Source: Clostridiales bacterium (GTDB lineage: Bacteria > Bacillota > Clostridia > Christensenellales > Aristaeellaceae). From it: a DNA stretch of 64,000 nucleotides. Shown in pieces: positions 7,389 to 16,189 of this stretch; position 1 is the stretch's first letter, and each line of letters starts with the position of its first letter. The notes below the pieces were generated by a model. The model was not told the origin of the DNA. It made no database searches and worked only from the letters and a program-made list of their open reading frames with translations. Both the position numbers and the translations under genes were made by a program. The stretch lies in the NCBI GenBank assembly GCA_004554085.1, contig SFNY01000009.1:1-64000 (forward strand), in the 5' to 3' direction.

Positions 7389-8060
7389 GTGAACATACAT
7401 GTTCTGGAGGAACGGCTGGGTCATCCCTTTCAGAACCGCAAGCTGCTGGAGACGGCACTGACGCATCCCTCCTTCGGGGGGGATCATCATGTGCCGCACT
7501 ACCAGCGCCTGGAATTTCTGGGCGACGCGGTGCTGGAGCTGGCGGTCAGCCGCTACCTGTATTTTGAATTGCCCGAGGTAGACGAGGGCAAGCTGACGCG
7601 CATTCGTGCGGCGCTGGTGCGGGAGGAGAGCCTCAACCGCGCGGCGCGGCGAATCGGCCTGGGTGAATTCATCCGCCTGTCCGTGGGCGAGGAGCGCAGC
7701 GGCGGACGGGAGAAGCCGTCGATTCTATCGGATGTGATGGAGGCTGTGCTTGCCGCCGTGTACCTCGATGCGGGCTTCGACGAGGCCGTGCGCATCATCG
7801 GCATGGTGCTGGGGGAGGAGCTGCGCCCGGAGGTGCTCAAGGATCACCTGGACGCGAAGTCCCGCCTGCAGGAGCTGATGCAGCGCGAGGGCCGCATGCC
7901 AAGCTACGACTATCTGTCCATGGAGGGGCCGCCCCACGCGCCGGTGTTTGCCTATCGCGTGATGGACGGCGAGCAGGAGCTGGGCCGGGGATCGGGCACC
8001 AGCAAGCAGAACGCCCAGCAGGCCGCTGCGCGGGATGCACTCAAGAGAATGGGAGCGTAG
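7389..8060 (+). CDS. rnc: Ribonuclease III
   Basis: RNase III cleaves double-stranded RNA, including rRNA precursors. The 223-residue protein has the catalytic domain signature RLEFLGDAVLELAVS (about residues 39-53), the second acidic cluster in LSDVMEAVLAAVYLDAG, and a C-terminal double-stranded RNA-binding domain (about 155-222) with GRGSGTSKQNAQQAAA. The GTG at 7389 is the best start: it gives the standard length and a GAGG lies 9 nt upstream; the frame stays open further upstream into acpP but without a start supported by a ribosome site. It ends 7 nt before smc. Confidence 0.94.
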   Translation: MNIHVLEERLGHPFQNRKLLETALTHPSFGGDHHVPHYQRLEFLGDAVLELAVSRYLYFELPEVDEGKLTRIRAALVREESLNRAARRIGLGEFIRLSVGEERSGGREKPSILSDVMEAVLAAVYLDAGFDEAVRIIGMVLGEELRPEVLKDHLDAKSRLQELMQREGRMPSYDYLSMEGPPHAPVFAYRVMDGEQELGRGSGTSKQNAQQAAARDALKRMGA

Positions 8061-8067
8061 GCCTACA

Positions 8068-11000
8068 TTGAGATTGAAAAAGCTGATCATCCACGGTTTC
8101 AAGTCCTTTGCGGACCGCGTGGAGATCGTATTTGAGGATGGAATTACCGGCGTGGTCGGCCCCAACGGCTGCGGCAAGAGCAACATTGCCGACGCGATGA
8201 AGTGGGTGCTGGGCGAACAGAGCGCCAAGTCGCTGCGCGGCTCCAAGATGGAGGATGTGATCTTCAACGGAACCGAAAAGCGCAAGCGCCTGGCCTTCTG
8301 CGAGGTGACGCTGATCTTCGACAACGAGGATCATTCCCTGCCCATCGACTTCGCCGAGGTGAGCGTCACCCGCCGCGTGTACCGCAGCGGCGAGGGCGAG
8401 TACAAGATCAACGGCGCGGCCTGCCGCCTGCGCGACATCGTGGATCTCTTCCGCGACACCGGTATCGGCAAGGACGGCTATTCGATGATCGGTCAGGGTC
8501 GCATCGACGAGATCCTCTCCGTCAAGTCGGAGGATCGCCGCCAGGTGTTTGAGGAGGCCGCCGGCATCGTAAAGTTCAAGGCGCGCAAGCAGGACGCACA
8601 GCGCCGCATGGACAACACCACTGCCAACCTGAATCGCGTCGAGGACATCCTGACCGAGCTGGAGGAGCGCGTCGAGCCGCTGAAGAAGCAGAGCGAGACC
8701 GCACGGGAGTACCTTGCGCTGCGGGACGAACTGAAGATTCTCGACCTGAACGTGTTCCTGATGCGCACCGAGCGCTATGAGGAGCGCATCAAGGAATTGA
8801 AGGAGTCGATCGAGGCCCTGGGCGAGGCGATCCTGCAATCCAACCGGGAGCTGGAGAGCGCCACGTCCGAGCGCGAGAGCTGTCAGGCCCGACTGGAGAA
8901 GCTGGAGGCCGCTGCTGCGGAGAAGCGCGACGCGGTGCAGGAGCTCATCCGCGAGGTGGAGGCCGGCGAGGGCGCGGTGCGCGTGATGCGCGAGCGCATG
9001 GCTGCCGGCGAAAAGGAGCGCGGCAAGCTCATCGCCCAGCGGGACGCCGCAGGTCGGGGCCGCGAGGGCGTGTACGAGCGCATTCAGGCGCTCATGGCCC
9101 AGATCGACGAAGAGGAAAAGGCCGTCGCCGAGGCCGCACAGCAGCTCTCCCAAAAGGAAGCGGAACTGGCCGAGGCGGAGCGCGCCCTTTCCGAAGTGGA
9201 AGAAAAATCCGAGCAGATGAAGCAGCAGATCATCCAGGCGATGAACCGCCTGGGCGATGTGCGCTCCCAGCGTGCGCGCCTGGGTGCGATGAAAAACGCC
9301 CTGGAGAGCCAGCTGGAGGGCATGGAGGGCGACCGCGCGCGCGAGGAGCAGGGCGTTGCGTCCCTGAACGAGCAGGTGCGCGAGGCCAAGGAGCGCCTGG
9401 AGGCCGAGGAAAAACGCAAGGCGGAGCTCAAGCAGCTCTCCGGCGAGCACAACGTGCGCGTGCAGGCGCTGAACGACCGCTTGCAAGCGCTGTCTGCGCA
9501 GGTCACGGAGCTGCAGAACCAGCGCCAGAGCGCCGATTCCCGCATGAAGCTGCTGCGGGAGATGCAGCGGGACTACGAGGGCTACAACAATTCCGTCAAG
9601 CAGGTGCTTTTGCAGGCCCGGCGCATGCAGGGCAGCGGCGTGCACGGCGTTGTGGCGGATCTGATCCACGTTCCGGCGAAGCTGGAGCGCGCCATCGACA
9701 TGGTTCTGGGCGGAGCGCTGCAGAACGTGGTGGTGGATCGGGACGAGGACGCCAAGCGCATGATCGAATACCTGCGCGCCAACCGCTTTGGACGGGCCAC
9801 CTTCCTGCCCATCGCATCGGTGCGCGGGCGCACGCTCACGCCCCAGGAGCGGCAGGTGCTAAGCATGCCCGGCTGCGTGGGCGTGGCCTCGGAGCTGATT
9901 TCCTACGATAAGCAGTATCAGGGCGTGATGGACAGCCTGCTGGGCCGCACCGTCATCGCCGAGGATCTGACCAGCGGCATCGCCATCCAGCGCGCCGCGC
10001 GCTATCAGCTGCGTCTTGTGACGCTGGAGGGCGACGTGATGCACTCCGGCGGCTCCATGACCGGCGGCAGCGTGCAATCCCGCATGACCAGCCTGCTCTC
10101 CCGAAGCCGCGAGATTGAGGAGACGGAGAAGAAGCTTTCTGCGGTCAATGCCGAGCTGGAGAAGCTGCGCGGGGTCTACCAGCAATTGGATGAGGAGCGC
10201 ACCGCTCTCAAGAAGGAGCGCGGCGAGCTGTTCGAGGCGCTGCACCAGCAGGAGGTGCTGGTGGGTCGCGCGGACGCGCTGCTCAAGGCCGCGCTGGACG
10301 AGCAAAATACCAACAATGCCCGCGTGGAGCGCATGGCGGGGGAGCGAAGCCGTCTGCGCGCTCAGCTGGACGACGTGGTTGCGTCGCTCTCCGCACTGGA
10401 CGGCCAGCAGGAGAATGCCCAGCAGTCTACCGACAGTCGTCAGGAGGAGGTCAAGGTGCTGCAGGAGGAGATCTTCCGCCGCAGAACCGAAAACGAGGCG
10501 CTGCGAACGACCGTCACCGACGGCCGCGTGTCCCTGGCGGAGCGCAGGCGCGGCCTGGAGGCCGCCCGGGCGGATCGGGATCGCCTGATGCAGCAGAGCG
10601 AGGACACCGAGCGGATGCTTACGGAGTCCGAGGAGCAGCTCACGGTCTGTGAGCGAGAACTCACGGAGAACGCCGCCGCGCTGGAGAGGGACGTCGCATC
10701 TCTTGCCGACTGGAAGGCGAAGCTGGACGCGGCCCGCGCGGACTTCAACGCCGAGGACGAGCGCCGCACCGGGGCGCAGAGGCAGCTGCAGCAGATCAGC
10801 GAGCGCATTGAGGCCATCCGCACGACGCTGGACGACTCCAGCGACCGGCATCACCGCTCCGAGCTGCAGCTGGCCCGCGTGGAGGGCGAATACAAGCAGA
10901 TCCAGGATCGCATCTGGGAGGACTACGAGCTGACCTACGCCACGGCGGAGCCCTTCCGACAGAGCGAATTCAAGCTCACCGAATCCGAGAAGCGCATCGC

Positions 11001-11637
11001 CGCCATCCGGCAGCGCATCCGCGCCATGGGCACGGTGAACGTGGCCGCAGTGGATGAGTACCGCAGAACCGTGGAGCGCGTGCAGGAGATGAGCGGCCAG
11101 CGGGATGATCTGATCAAGGCCCGCACCGATCTGGAGGGCATCATCGCCGATCTGGAGAGGCAGATGGACGCGCAGTTCCGCACCCAGTTTGCGCTGATCA
11201 ACCAGAACTTCGGCAGGACGTTCACGCGTCTGTTCGGCGGCGGCACGGCGGAGCTGCGCCTGTCCGACCCCAAGGACGCGCTGAACTGCGGCATCGACGT
11301 GGTGGCCCAGCCGCCGGGAAAGAAGCTGCAGATGCTCTCGCTGCTCTCCGGCGGCGAGCGCGCGCTGACGGCCATCGCCATCCTGTTCGCCATCCTCGAC
11401 CTGAAGCCCACGCCCTTCTGCGTGCTGGACGAGATCGAGGCCGCGCTGGATGACGCAAACATCGACACCTATGCGGACTACCTCAAGTCCTATTCCGAGA
11501 ACACCCAGTTTATCGTCATCACCCATCGAAAGGGCACCATGGAGCGCTGCGACGCGCTCTACGGCGTGACGATGCAGGAGAAGGGCGTCTCCCGAACCGT
11601 ATCCGTAAAACTCAACGAAGCGCTGAAACAGGCGTAA
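8068..11637 (+). CDS. smc: Chromosome segregation protein SMC
   Basis: The condensin ATPase, 1,189 residues, close to the usual length. The N-terminal head has HGFKSFADRVEI and Walker A GPNGCGKSN (about 32-40) and a Q-loop MIGQGRIDEIL. Two long coiled coils (about 165-500 and 680-1010) flank a hinge (about 510-670) with GVHGVVADL and GGSMTGGSVQSR. The C-terminal head has the signature LLSGGERAL and Walker B PFCVLDEIEAALDD. The TTG at 8068 matches the family start MRLKKL; an ATG 33 nt upstream lies in rnc and lacks a ribosome site. SMC works with ScpA and ScpB, which are not in the window. Confidence 0.96.
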   Translation: MRLKKLIIHGFKSFADRVEIVFEDGITGVVGPNGCGKSNIADAMKWVLGEQSAKSLRGSKMEDVIFNGTEKRKRLAFCEVTLIFDNEDHSLPIDFAEVSVTRRVYRSGEGEYKINGAACRLRDIVDLFRDTGIGKDGYSMIGQGRIDEILSVKSEDRRQVFEEAAGIVKFKARKQDAQRRMDNTTANLNRVEDILTELEERVEPLKKQSETAREYLALRDELKILDLNVFLMRTERYEERIKELKESIEALGEAILQSNRELESATSERESCQARLEKLEAAAAEKRDAVQELIREVEAGEGAVRVMRERMAAGEKERGKLIAQRDAAGRGREGVYERIQALMAQIDEEEKAVAEAAQQLSQKEAELAEAERALSEVEEKSEQMKQQIIQAMNRLGDVRSQRARLGAMKNALESQLEGMEGDRAREEQGVASLNEQVREAKERLEAEEKRKAELKQLSGEHNVRVQALNDRLQALSAQVTELQNQRQSADSRMKLLREMQRDYEGYNNSVKQVLLQARRMQGSGVHGVVADLIHVPAKLERAIDMVLGGALQNVVVDRDEDAKRMIEYLRANRFGRATFLPIASVRGRTLTPQERQVLSMPGCVGVASELISYDKQYQGVMDSLLGRTVIAEDLTSGIAIQRAARYQLRLVTLEGDVMHSGGSMTGGSVQSRMTSLLSRSREIEETEKKLSAVNAELEKLRGVYQQLDEERTALKKERGELFEALHQQEVLVGRADALLKAALDEQNTNNARVERMAGERSRLRAQLDDVVASLSALDGQQENAQQSTDSRQEEVKVLQEEIFRRRTENEALRTTVTDGRVSLAERRRGLEAARADRDRLMQQSEDTERMLTESEEQLTVCERELTENAAALERDVASLADWKAKLDAARADFNAEDERRTGAQRQLQQISERIEAIRTTLDDSSDRHHRSELQLARVEGEYKQIQDRIWEDYELTYATAEPFRQSEFKLTESEKRIAAIRQRIRAMGTVNVAAVDEYRRTVERVQEMSGQRDDLIKARTDLEGIIADLERQMDAQFRTQFALINQNFGRTFTRLFGGGTAELRLSDPKDALNCGIDVVAQPPGKKLQMLSLLSGGERALTAIAILFAILDLKPTPFCVLDEIEAALDDANIDTYADYLKSYSENTQFIVITHRKGTMERCDALYGVTMQEKGVSRTVSVKLNEALKQA

Positions 11638-11655
11638 AGCAAAGGAGCGTGCACG

Positions 11656-12565
11656 ATGGGATTCTTTGACAAGATCAAGCAGGGCATGAAGCGCACCCGC
11701 GAAATCTTCTCCGGCCGCATGGACGAGCTGGTGGAGAACTACAAGGGAGAACTACAAGGAGCTGGACGACGACTTTTACGAGGATCTCTCCGACATCCTC
11801 ATCATGGCGGACGTGGGCATGAAGACCACCGAGCTGGCCGTGAACCGTTTGAAGGAGAAGTGCAAGAGCGAGAAGATCGGCGATCCCGCCAAGGCCCGCG
11901 AGGCCCTGAAGGGGATCCTCACCGACATCCTCCAGGCCGAGCCGATGAAGCTGGATAGCCCCATGGTGCTGCTCATCATCGGCGTGAACGGCGTGGGCAA
12001 GACCACCTCCATCGGCAAGCTGGCCTCCCGCATGAAGGTCATGGGCCGAAGGGTCATCATCTGCGCGGCGGACACCTTCCGCGCGGCGGCGGCGGAGCAG
12101 CTCACCGTGTGGGCGGAGCGCGCCGACGTGCCGATCATCAAGCAGAAGGAGGGCGCGGATCCCGCAGCCGTGGTGTTCGACGGCATTCAGGCGGCGAAGG
12201 GCCGCCATGCGGACGTGCTGCTGGTGGACACCGCCGGCCGCCTGCACAACAAGGCCCACCTGATGGAGGAATTGAAGAAGATCAGCCGCGTGGTGGAGCG
12301 CGAGTACCCCGAGGCCACGGTCAAGGCGCTGCTGGTCATCGACGCCACCACCGGCCAGAACGGTCTGGCGCAGGCGCAGGTGTTTGGCGAGGTGGCCAAC
12401 CTGGACGGCATCATCCTGACCAAGCTGGACGGCACCGCGAAGGGCGGCATCGCCATCGCCATCCGCAGCGAAATGGGTCTGCCGGTGCGCTACATCGGCC
12501 TGGGCGAACAGCTGGACGACATGCAGCCCTTCGATGCGAAGCAGTTCGTCGAGGCGATCTTCTAA
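11656..12565 (+). pseudogene. ftsY: Signal recognition particle receptor FtsY, frameshifted
   Basis: The gene starts MGFFDKIKQGMKRTREIF with an AAAGGAG ribosome site but leaves its frame after residue 31 because GGAGAACTACAAG is present twice in tandem (11733-11745 and 11746-11758). Removing one copy restores VENYKELDDDFYEDLSDILI leading into the rest of the protein, about 298 residues in total. Downstream, the GTPase is intact: GVNGVGKTT, DTFRAAAAEQL, DTAGRLHN and TKLDGTAKGG. A possible internal restart at the ATG at 11804 would lack the first N-domain helices. FtsY docks ribosome-SRP complexes at the membrane and is normally essential, so sequence error, mixed population or a real lesion are all open. 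Position after smc is canonical. Confidence 0.9.
11733..11758 (+). repeat. 13-nt tandem duplication inside ftsY
   Basis: GGAGAACTACAAG occurs twice head to tail. The extra 13 nt shift the ftsY reading frame; one copy alone encodes the expected family sequence. Confidence 0.95.
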
Positions 12566-12580
12566 GAAAGGCGGTAAAAC

Positions 12581-13675
12581 ATGGATCGGAACGAAATCAT
12601 GCAGGTCGCCGCGCACTTCCGCCTTGCGGGCGAGGTGGAGAGCTATGTCGAGCTCACCGCAGGACTCATCAACAACAGCTACCGCCTGAGCTGCGGCGCA
12701 AAGGAGTACGTGCTCCAGCAGATCAACACCTACGTGTTCAAGCAGCCGGAGCAGGTCATGTCCAACGTGCAGCGGGTGACGGAGCACCTGCGCTGCAAGC
12801 TTACGGAGGCGGGGGAGGATCCTGCGCGCCGTTCTCTGCACCTGATCGAAACCACCGACGGCGGCAACATGTACCGCGACGAACAGGGCCGCTGCTGGCG
12901 CGTCTACGACTTCATCACGGATGCGCTGACCCGAGACCGCGTGGAGACGGCGGAGCAGTTCCGCCAGGTGGGCGCGGCCTTCGGCGAATTCCAGCGCATG
13001 CTGTTCGACTTCCCGGCGGCGGAGCTCTACGAGACGATTCCGCACTTCCACGACACCCGGAAGCGCTTCGAGACCTTCCGGCAGGCGGTGGCCACCGACC
13101 GCGCAGGCCGCGTGAAGGATCTCGCACCGGAGATCAGCTTCTTCCTGAACCGGGAGGAGATGATGTCCAGCATCGTGGTCGCCATCGAGCGCGGGGAGCT
13201 GCCGCTGCGCGTGACCCACAACGACACCAAGACGAACAACGTCATGCTGGACGCGCAGACCGGCATGGCCCTGTGCGTGATCGACCTGGACACCGTGATG
13301 CCCGGCTCCGCGCTCTACGACTACGGCGACGCGCTGCGCTTCGGTGCGTCCTCGGCGGCGGAGGACGAGCCGGATCTGAGCAAGATCTGGCTGGACATGG
13401 ACTACTTCCGCGCCTTCACCGACGGCTTCGTCCCGCAGGTGCGGCAGGCCCTCACCGACGCGGAGCTCAAGCTGCTGCCGCTGGGCCTGAAGGTCATCAC
13501 CTGCGAGCTGGCCATGCGCTTTCTCACCGACTACATCGACGGCGATCTGTACTTCAAGATCCGGTATCCGAACCACAATCTGGTGCGCGCCCGCGCCCAG
13601 ATGCGGCTGCTGGAGGACATCGAGGCTTGGTACGACGAGTTGTGCGCCTACACCGCGCGCTTGATGGAAAAGTAA
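12581..13675 (+). CDS. Aminoglycoside-phosphotransferase-fold kinase, N-acetylhexosamine 1-kinase-like
   Basis: A 364-residue kinase of the APH superfamily. It shows the nucleotide lobe with KEYVLQQINTYVFKQPEQVM, the Brenner motif HNDTKTNNVML (about residues 212-222) and the metal-binding VIDLDTVMPG. The QQINTYVFKQPEQVMSN segment resembles N-acetylhexosamine 1-kinases (NahK-like) more than antibiotic kinases, so the substrate is probably a sugar or similar metabolite; this is inference. The ATG at 12581 follows AAGGCGG at 7 nt. It lies 15 nt after ftsY on the same strand and ends at a strong terminator, so it closes the plsX-smc-ftsY transcription unit. Confidence 0.75.
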   Translation: MDRNEIMQVAAHFRLAGEVESYVELTAGLINNSYRLSCGAKEYVLQQINTYVFKQPEQVMSNVQRVTEHLRCKLTEAGEDPARRSLHLIETTDGGNMYRDEQGRCWRVYDFITDALTRDRVETAEQFRQVGAAFGEFQRMLFDFPAAELYETIPHFHDTRKRFETFRQAVATDRAGRVKDLAPEISFFLNREEMMSSIVVAIERGELPLRVTHNDTKTNNVMLDAQTGMALCVIDLDTVMPGSALYDYGDALRFGASSAAEDEPDLSKIWLDMDYFRAFTDGFVPQVRQALTDAELKLLPLGLKVITCELAMRFLTDYIDGDLYFKIRYPNHNLVRARAQMRLLEDIEAWYDELCAYTARLMEK

Positions 13676-13686
13676 ATCGAAATCTT

Positions 13687-13723
13687 AACAAAGCCCGGAT
13701 TTGACTCCGGGCTTTGTTTTTTT
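13687..13723 (+). terminator. Strong Rho-independent terminator
   Basis: AACAAAGCCCGGA and TCCGGGCTTTGTT pair almost perfectly around a short loop and run into TTTTTTT. It follows the kinase gene by 11 nt. The remaining intergenic DNA to 13971 is AT-rich, with runs such as ATATAATATATATAAATATATAA, and holds the promoter of the next gene. Confidence 0.92.
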
Positions 13724-13880
13724 AGGAAATTTACGCGATATTCCGACAAAATTGGCCGAAATCAGCGAAATATGACATTTGTTGAAATGTAATTGTAATG
13801 TAATGGGAAAATTTAAAACAAATCAAAATGGTCGGAAATGAGATTAAACAAGATATAATATATATAAATATATAAGTTAA

Positions 13881-13909
13881 CTTTCAAAATTCAAAAAATC
13901 TGCTACAAT
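13881..13909 (+). promoter_or_regulatory. Possible promoter of the redox island
   Basis: An extended -10, TGCTACAAT (13901-13909), lies 62 nt before the dehydrogenase start. The same TGCTACAAT occurs before plsX. The -35 is weak (TTTCAA with a 16-nt spacer). The flanking 150 nt are unusually AT-rich for this genome. Confidence 0.5.
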
Positions 13910-13971
13910 GTTTGTGGTGAATAAACATAAATTCTGTCTATTCTGTCTACCACACATCGGAGGTGTATCGC

Positions 13972-14928
13972 ATGAGCAATAAAGTAACCATCATCGGCGC
14001 GGGCAGCGTGGGTTCCACCATCGCATACACGATGGCCGTGCAGGGCCTGGTCTCGGAGATCGTGATGATCGACGTCAACACCAAGAAGGCGCTGGGCGAG
14101 GCCATGGACATCCGTCAGGGCACGCCGTTTATGCAGCCCTGCAAGATCTACGCAGGCAGCTATGAGGACGCGGCGGGTTCCGACATCGTCATCGTCACGT
14201 CCGGCATCGCCCGCAAGCCCGGCCAGACCCGCCTGGAGCTGTGCCAGATCAACGTCAACATTCTCAAGTCCATTACGCCCCAGATCGTGAAGTACGCGCC
14301 GGACGCGCTGTACGTGTTCGTCAGCAACCCGGTGGACGTGCTGACCTACGCCTTCAACCGCATCTCCGGCATACCGGAGAGCCGCATCATCGGCTCCGGC
14401 ACGCTGCTGGACAGCGCGCGCCTGCGCACCCGCATCGCCGAGTGCCTGTCCATCAGCCACAAGGATGTGCACGCCTTCGTGCTGGGTGAGCACGGCGACA
14501 GCTCCTTTGTGCCGTGGAACTCCGTGCGCATCTCCTCGGTGAGCCTTGCCGACTACCGCAAGCACCTGAACTACCGCGAGGACTTCGCCGCGGAGCTGAA
14601 CCTGGATGAGATCGAGAACTACATCCGCACCTCCGGCGGCAAGATCATCCAGCGCAAGGGCGCGACCTTCTATGCCATCGCCGTGTCCGTGTGCGACATC
14701 GTCAAGACCCTGCTCAACGGCAGCGACTCCGTGCTCTGCGTCTCCAGCATGATGCACGGCGAATTCGGCATCGAGGACGTGTGCCTGAGCATTCCCACCA
14801 TCGTCAACGGCCAGGGCATCAAGGGCACGCTGCTGCCGGATCTCACGCCGGACGAGGTCGCACAGCTCCAGCACAGCGCCGAGGTGCTCAAGGGCGTCAT
14901 CTCCCAGATCGACTACAGCCAGAACTGA
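13972..14928 (+). CDS. L-lactate/malate dehydrogenase family protein with a malate-type specificity Arg
   Basis: A 318-residue NAD-dependent 2-hydroxyacid dehydrogenase. The Rossmann motif is GAGSVGSTIAYTM; catalytic His lies in LGEHGDSSFVPW and the substrate Arg in GTLLDSARLRTRIAE. Overall these motifs are of the lactate dehydrogenase type. The specificity loop, however, reads GIARKPGQTR; in the classical numbering position 102 is Gln in lactate dehydrogenases (NQKPGETR) and Arg in malate dehydrogenases (ARKPGMSR), so Arg here points to a dicarboxylate substrate such as oxaloacetate. The downstream fumarate-reductase-like genes fit that. CGGAGG lies 8 nt before the ATG. It is probably cotranscribed with hdrB, 64 nt downstream. 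Confidence 0.85.
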   Translation: MSNKVTIIGAGSVGSTIAYTMAVQGLVSEIVMIDVNTKKALGEAMDIRQGTPFMQPCKIYAGSYEDAAGSDIVIVTSGIARKPGQTRLELCQINVNILKSITPQIVKYAPDALYVFVSNPVDVLTYAFNRISGIPESRIIGSGTLLDSARLRTRIAECLSISHKDVHAFVLGEHGDSSFVPWNSVRISSVSLADYRKHLNYREDFAAELNLDEIENYIRTSGGKIIQRKGATFYAIAVSVCDIVKTLLNGSDSVLCVSSMMHGEFGIEDVCLSIPTIVNGQGIKGTLLPDLTPDEVAQLQHSAEVLKGVISQIDYSQN

Positions 14929-14992
14929 TTCCCGGCGGACATTCGGGCCGCTGAACTCCAACGACGATGGTTTTGAGGAGCGATGAACAGAC

Positions 14993-15784
14993 ATGATTTA
15001 CAGCTATTATCCCGGTTGCACGCTGAGCACCAAGGCGAAGGAGCTGGACCGCTGCGGTCGGCTCGCCGCGCAGGCGCTGGGCGTTGAGCTGGAGGAAATC
15101 GAGAACTGGCAGTGCTGCGGCGCGGTCTACCCCCAGGCCGAGGATGAGATCGCGACCAAGCTGTCGGCGGTGCGCGCGCTGAACGCGGCGAAGGAGAAGA
15201 ACCAGCCTCTGCTCACACTCTGCTCCGCCTGCCATCACGTGATTAAGCGCGTGAACGACGACATGGCGAACAACGAGTACATCCGCACCCGCGCGAACAA
15301 CTACCTGAAGCTGGACGCGCCTTATGCGGGCGAGACCAATGTGGTGCACTACCTCGAGATGCTGCGCGACGCGGTGGGCTTTGACAAGATCAAGGCAGCG
15401 GTTAAGAAGCCGCTCAAGGGCGTGAAGATCGCCGCCTACTACGGCTGCTTGCTGCTGCGCCCCAGCGGCGTGATGGCCTTCGACGATCCGGAGAACCCGC
15501 AGATCATCGAGGACTTCATCCGCGCCATCGGCGCGACTCCGGTGATTTACAGCCAGCGCAACGAGTGCTGCGGCGGCTACATGGCCATGGAGGACGAGGG
15601 CTACGCACGCAGGCGCGTGGAGCGCATCCTTGCCTCCGCTGCCGAGGCTGGCGCGGAGGAGATCATCACCGCATGCCCGCTGTGCATGTACAATCTGGCG
15701 CACAACGCCGGAGATACAAAGCTTCCGGTGAAGTACTTCACGGAGCTTCTGTATCAGGCGCTGGGTCTTGGAGAGGAGGCGTAA
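14993..15784 (+). CDS. hdrB: Heterodisulfide reductase subunit B homologue (HdrB)
   Basis: A 263-residue protein with two CCG domains that bind the non-cubane [4Fe-4S] clusters where disulfides are reduced. The first set is YYPGC, WQCCGAV and CSACH; the second is YYGCLLL, NECCGG and CPLCMYN. All cysteines of both sets are present, so an active catalytic subunit is expected. In methanogens the substrate is CoM-S-S-CoB; in anaerobic bacteria with Hdr-Flx the acceptor is different and not settled (DsrC-type protein disulfide or others). The ATG at 14993 has only a distant GAGGAG. hdrC follows after 3 nt. Confidence 0.93.
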   Translation: MIYSYYPGCTLSTKAKELDRCGRLAAQALGVELEEIENWQCCGAVYPQAEDEIATKLSAVRALNAAKEKNQPLLTLCSACHHVIKRVNDDMANNEYIRTRANNYLKLDAPYAGETNVVHYLEMLRDAVGFDKIKAAVKKPLKGVKIAAYYGCLLLRPSGVMAFDDPENPQIIEDFIRAIGATPVIYSQRNECCGGYMAMEDEGYARRRVERILASAAEAGAEEIITACPLCMYNLAHNAGDTKLPVKYFTELLYQALGLGEEA

Positions 15785-15787
15785 TGA

Positions 15788-16174
15788 ATGGAAGATAAGT
15801 ACCTTTCCGAACAGATTCTGCGCATGAGCGGCGTAAATCCGAAGAAGTGCATGAAGTGTGGCAAGTGCTCCGCCACCTGCCCGGCCTACGACGAGATGGA
15901 GTACCATCCCCATCAGTTCGTCACCATGGTGCAGAAGGGGCGGATCGAGGAGCTGATGAACTCCAAGTCCATCTACATGTGCCTGAGCTGCTTTGCGTGC
16001 CTGGAACGCTGCCCGCGCAACGTGGAGCCGGCGAAGCTGATCGAGGCCGTGCGCCTGGCGGTGGTGCGCCAGCAGGGCATGAACCATATGAAGCCGGACG
16101 ATGTGCCCGCACTCTTGAACAGCGACCTTCCGCAGCAGGCCATCGTCACGGCCATGCGCAAGTACAACAAGTGA
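15788..16174 (+). CDS. hdrC: Heterodisulfide reductase subunit C homologue (HdrC)
   Basis: A 128-residue ferredoxin-like subunit with two [4Fe-4S] motifs, CMKCGKCSATCPAYD (about residues 20-34) and CLSCFACLERCPRNVEP (about 60-76). It relays electrons between HdrA and HdrB. Length and motif spacing match HdrC. A GAGGAGG ribosome site lies in the end of hdrB and the genes are 3 nt apart, so tight coupling is likely. The tail (residues 95-128) shows no cofactor motif. Confidence 0.93.
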   Translation: MEDKYLSEQILRMSGVNPKKCMKCGKCSATCPAYDEMEYHPHQFVTMVQKGRIEELMNSKSIYMCLSCFACLERCPRNVEPAKLIEAVRLAVVRQQGMNHMKPDDVPALLNSDLPQQAIVTAMRKYNK

Positions 16175-16189
16175 TAGGAGACAACGATC

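Noticed and set aside
13676..13971. A small gene in the AT-rich gap before the dehydrogenase
   Set aside because: No open frame with a ribosome site; the AT-rich composition fits a promoter region.
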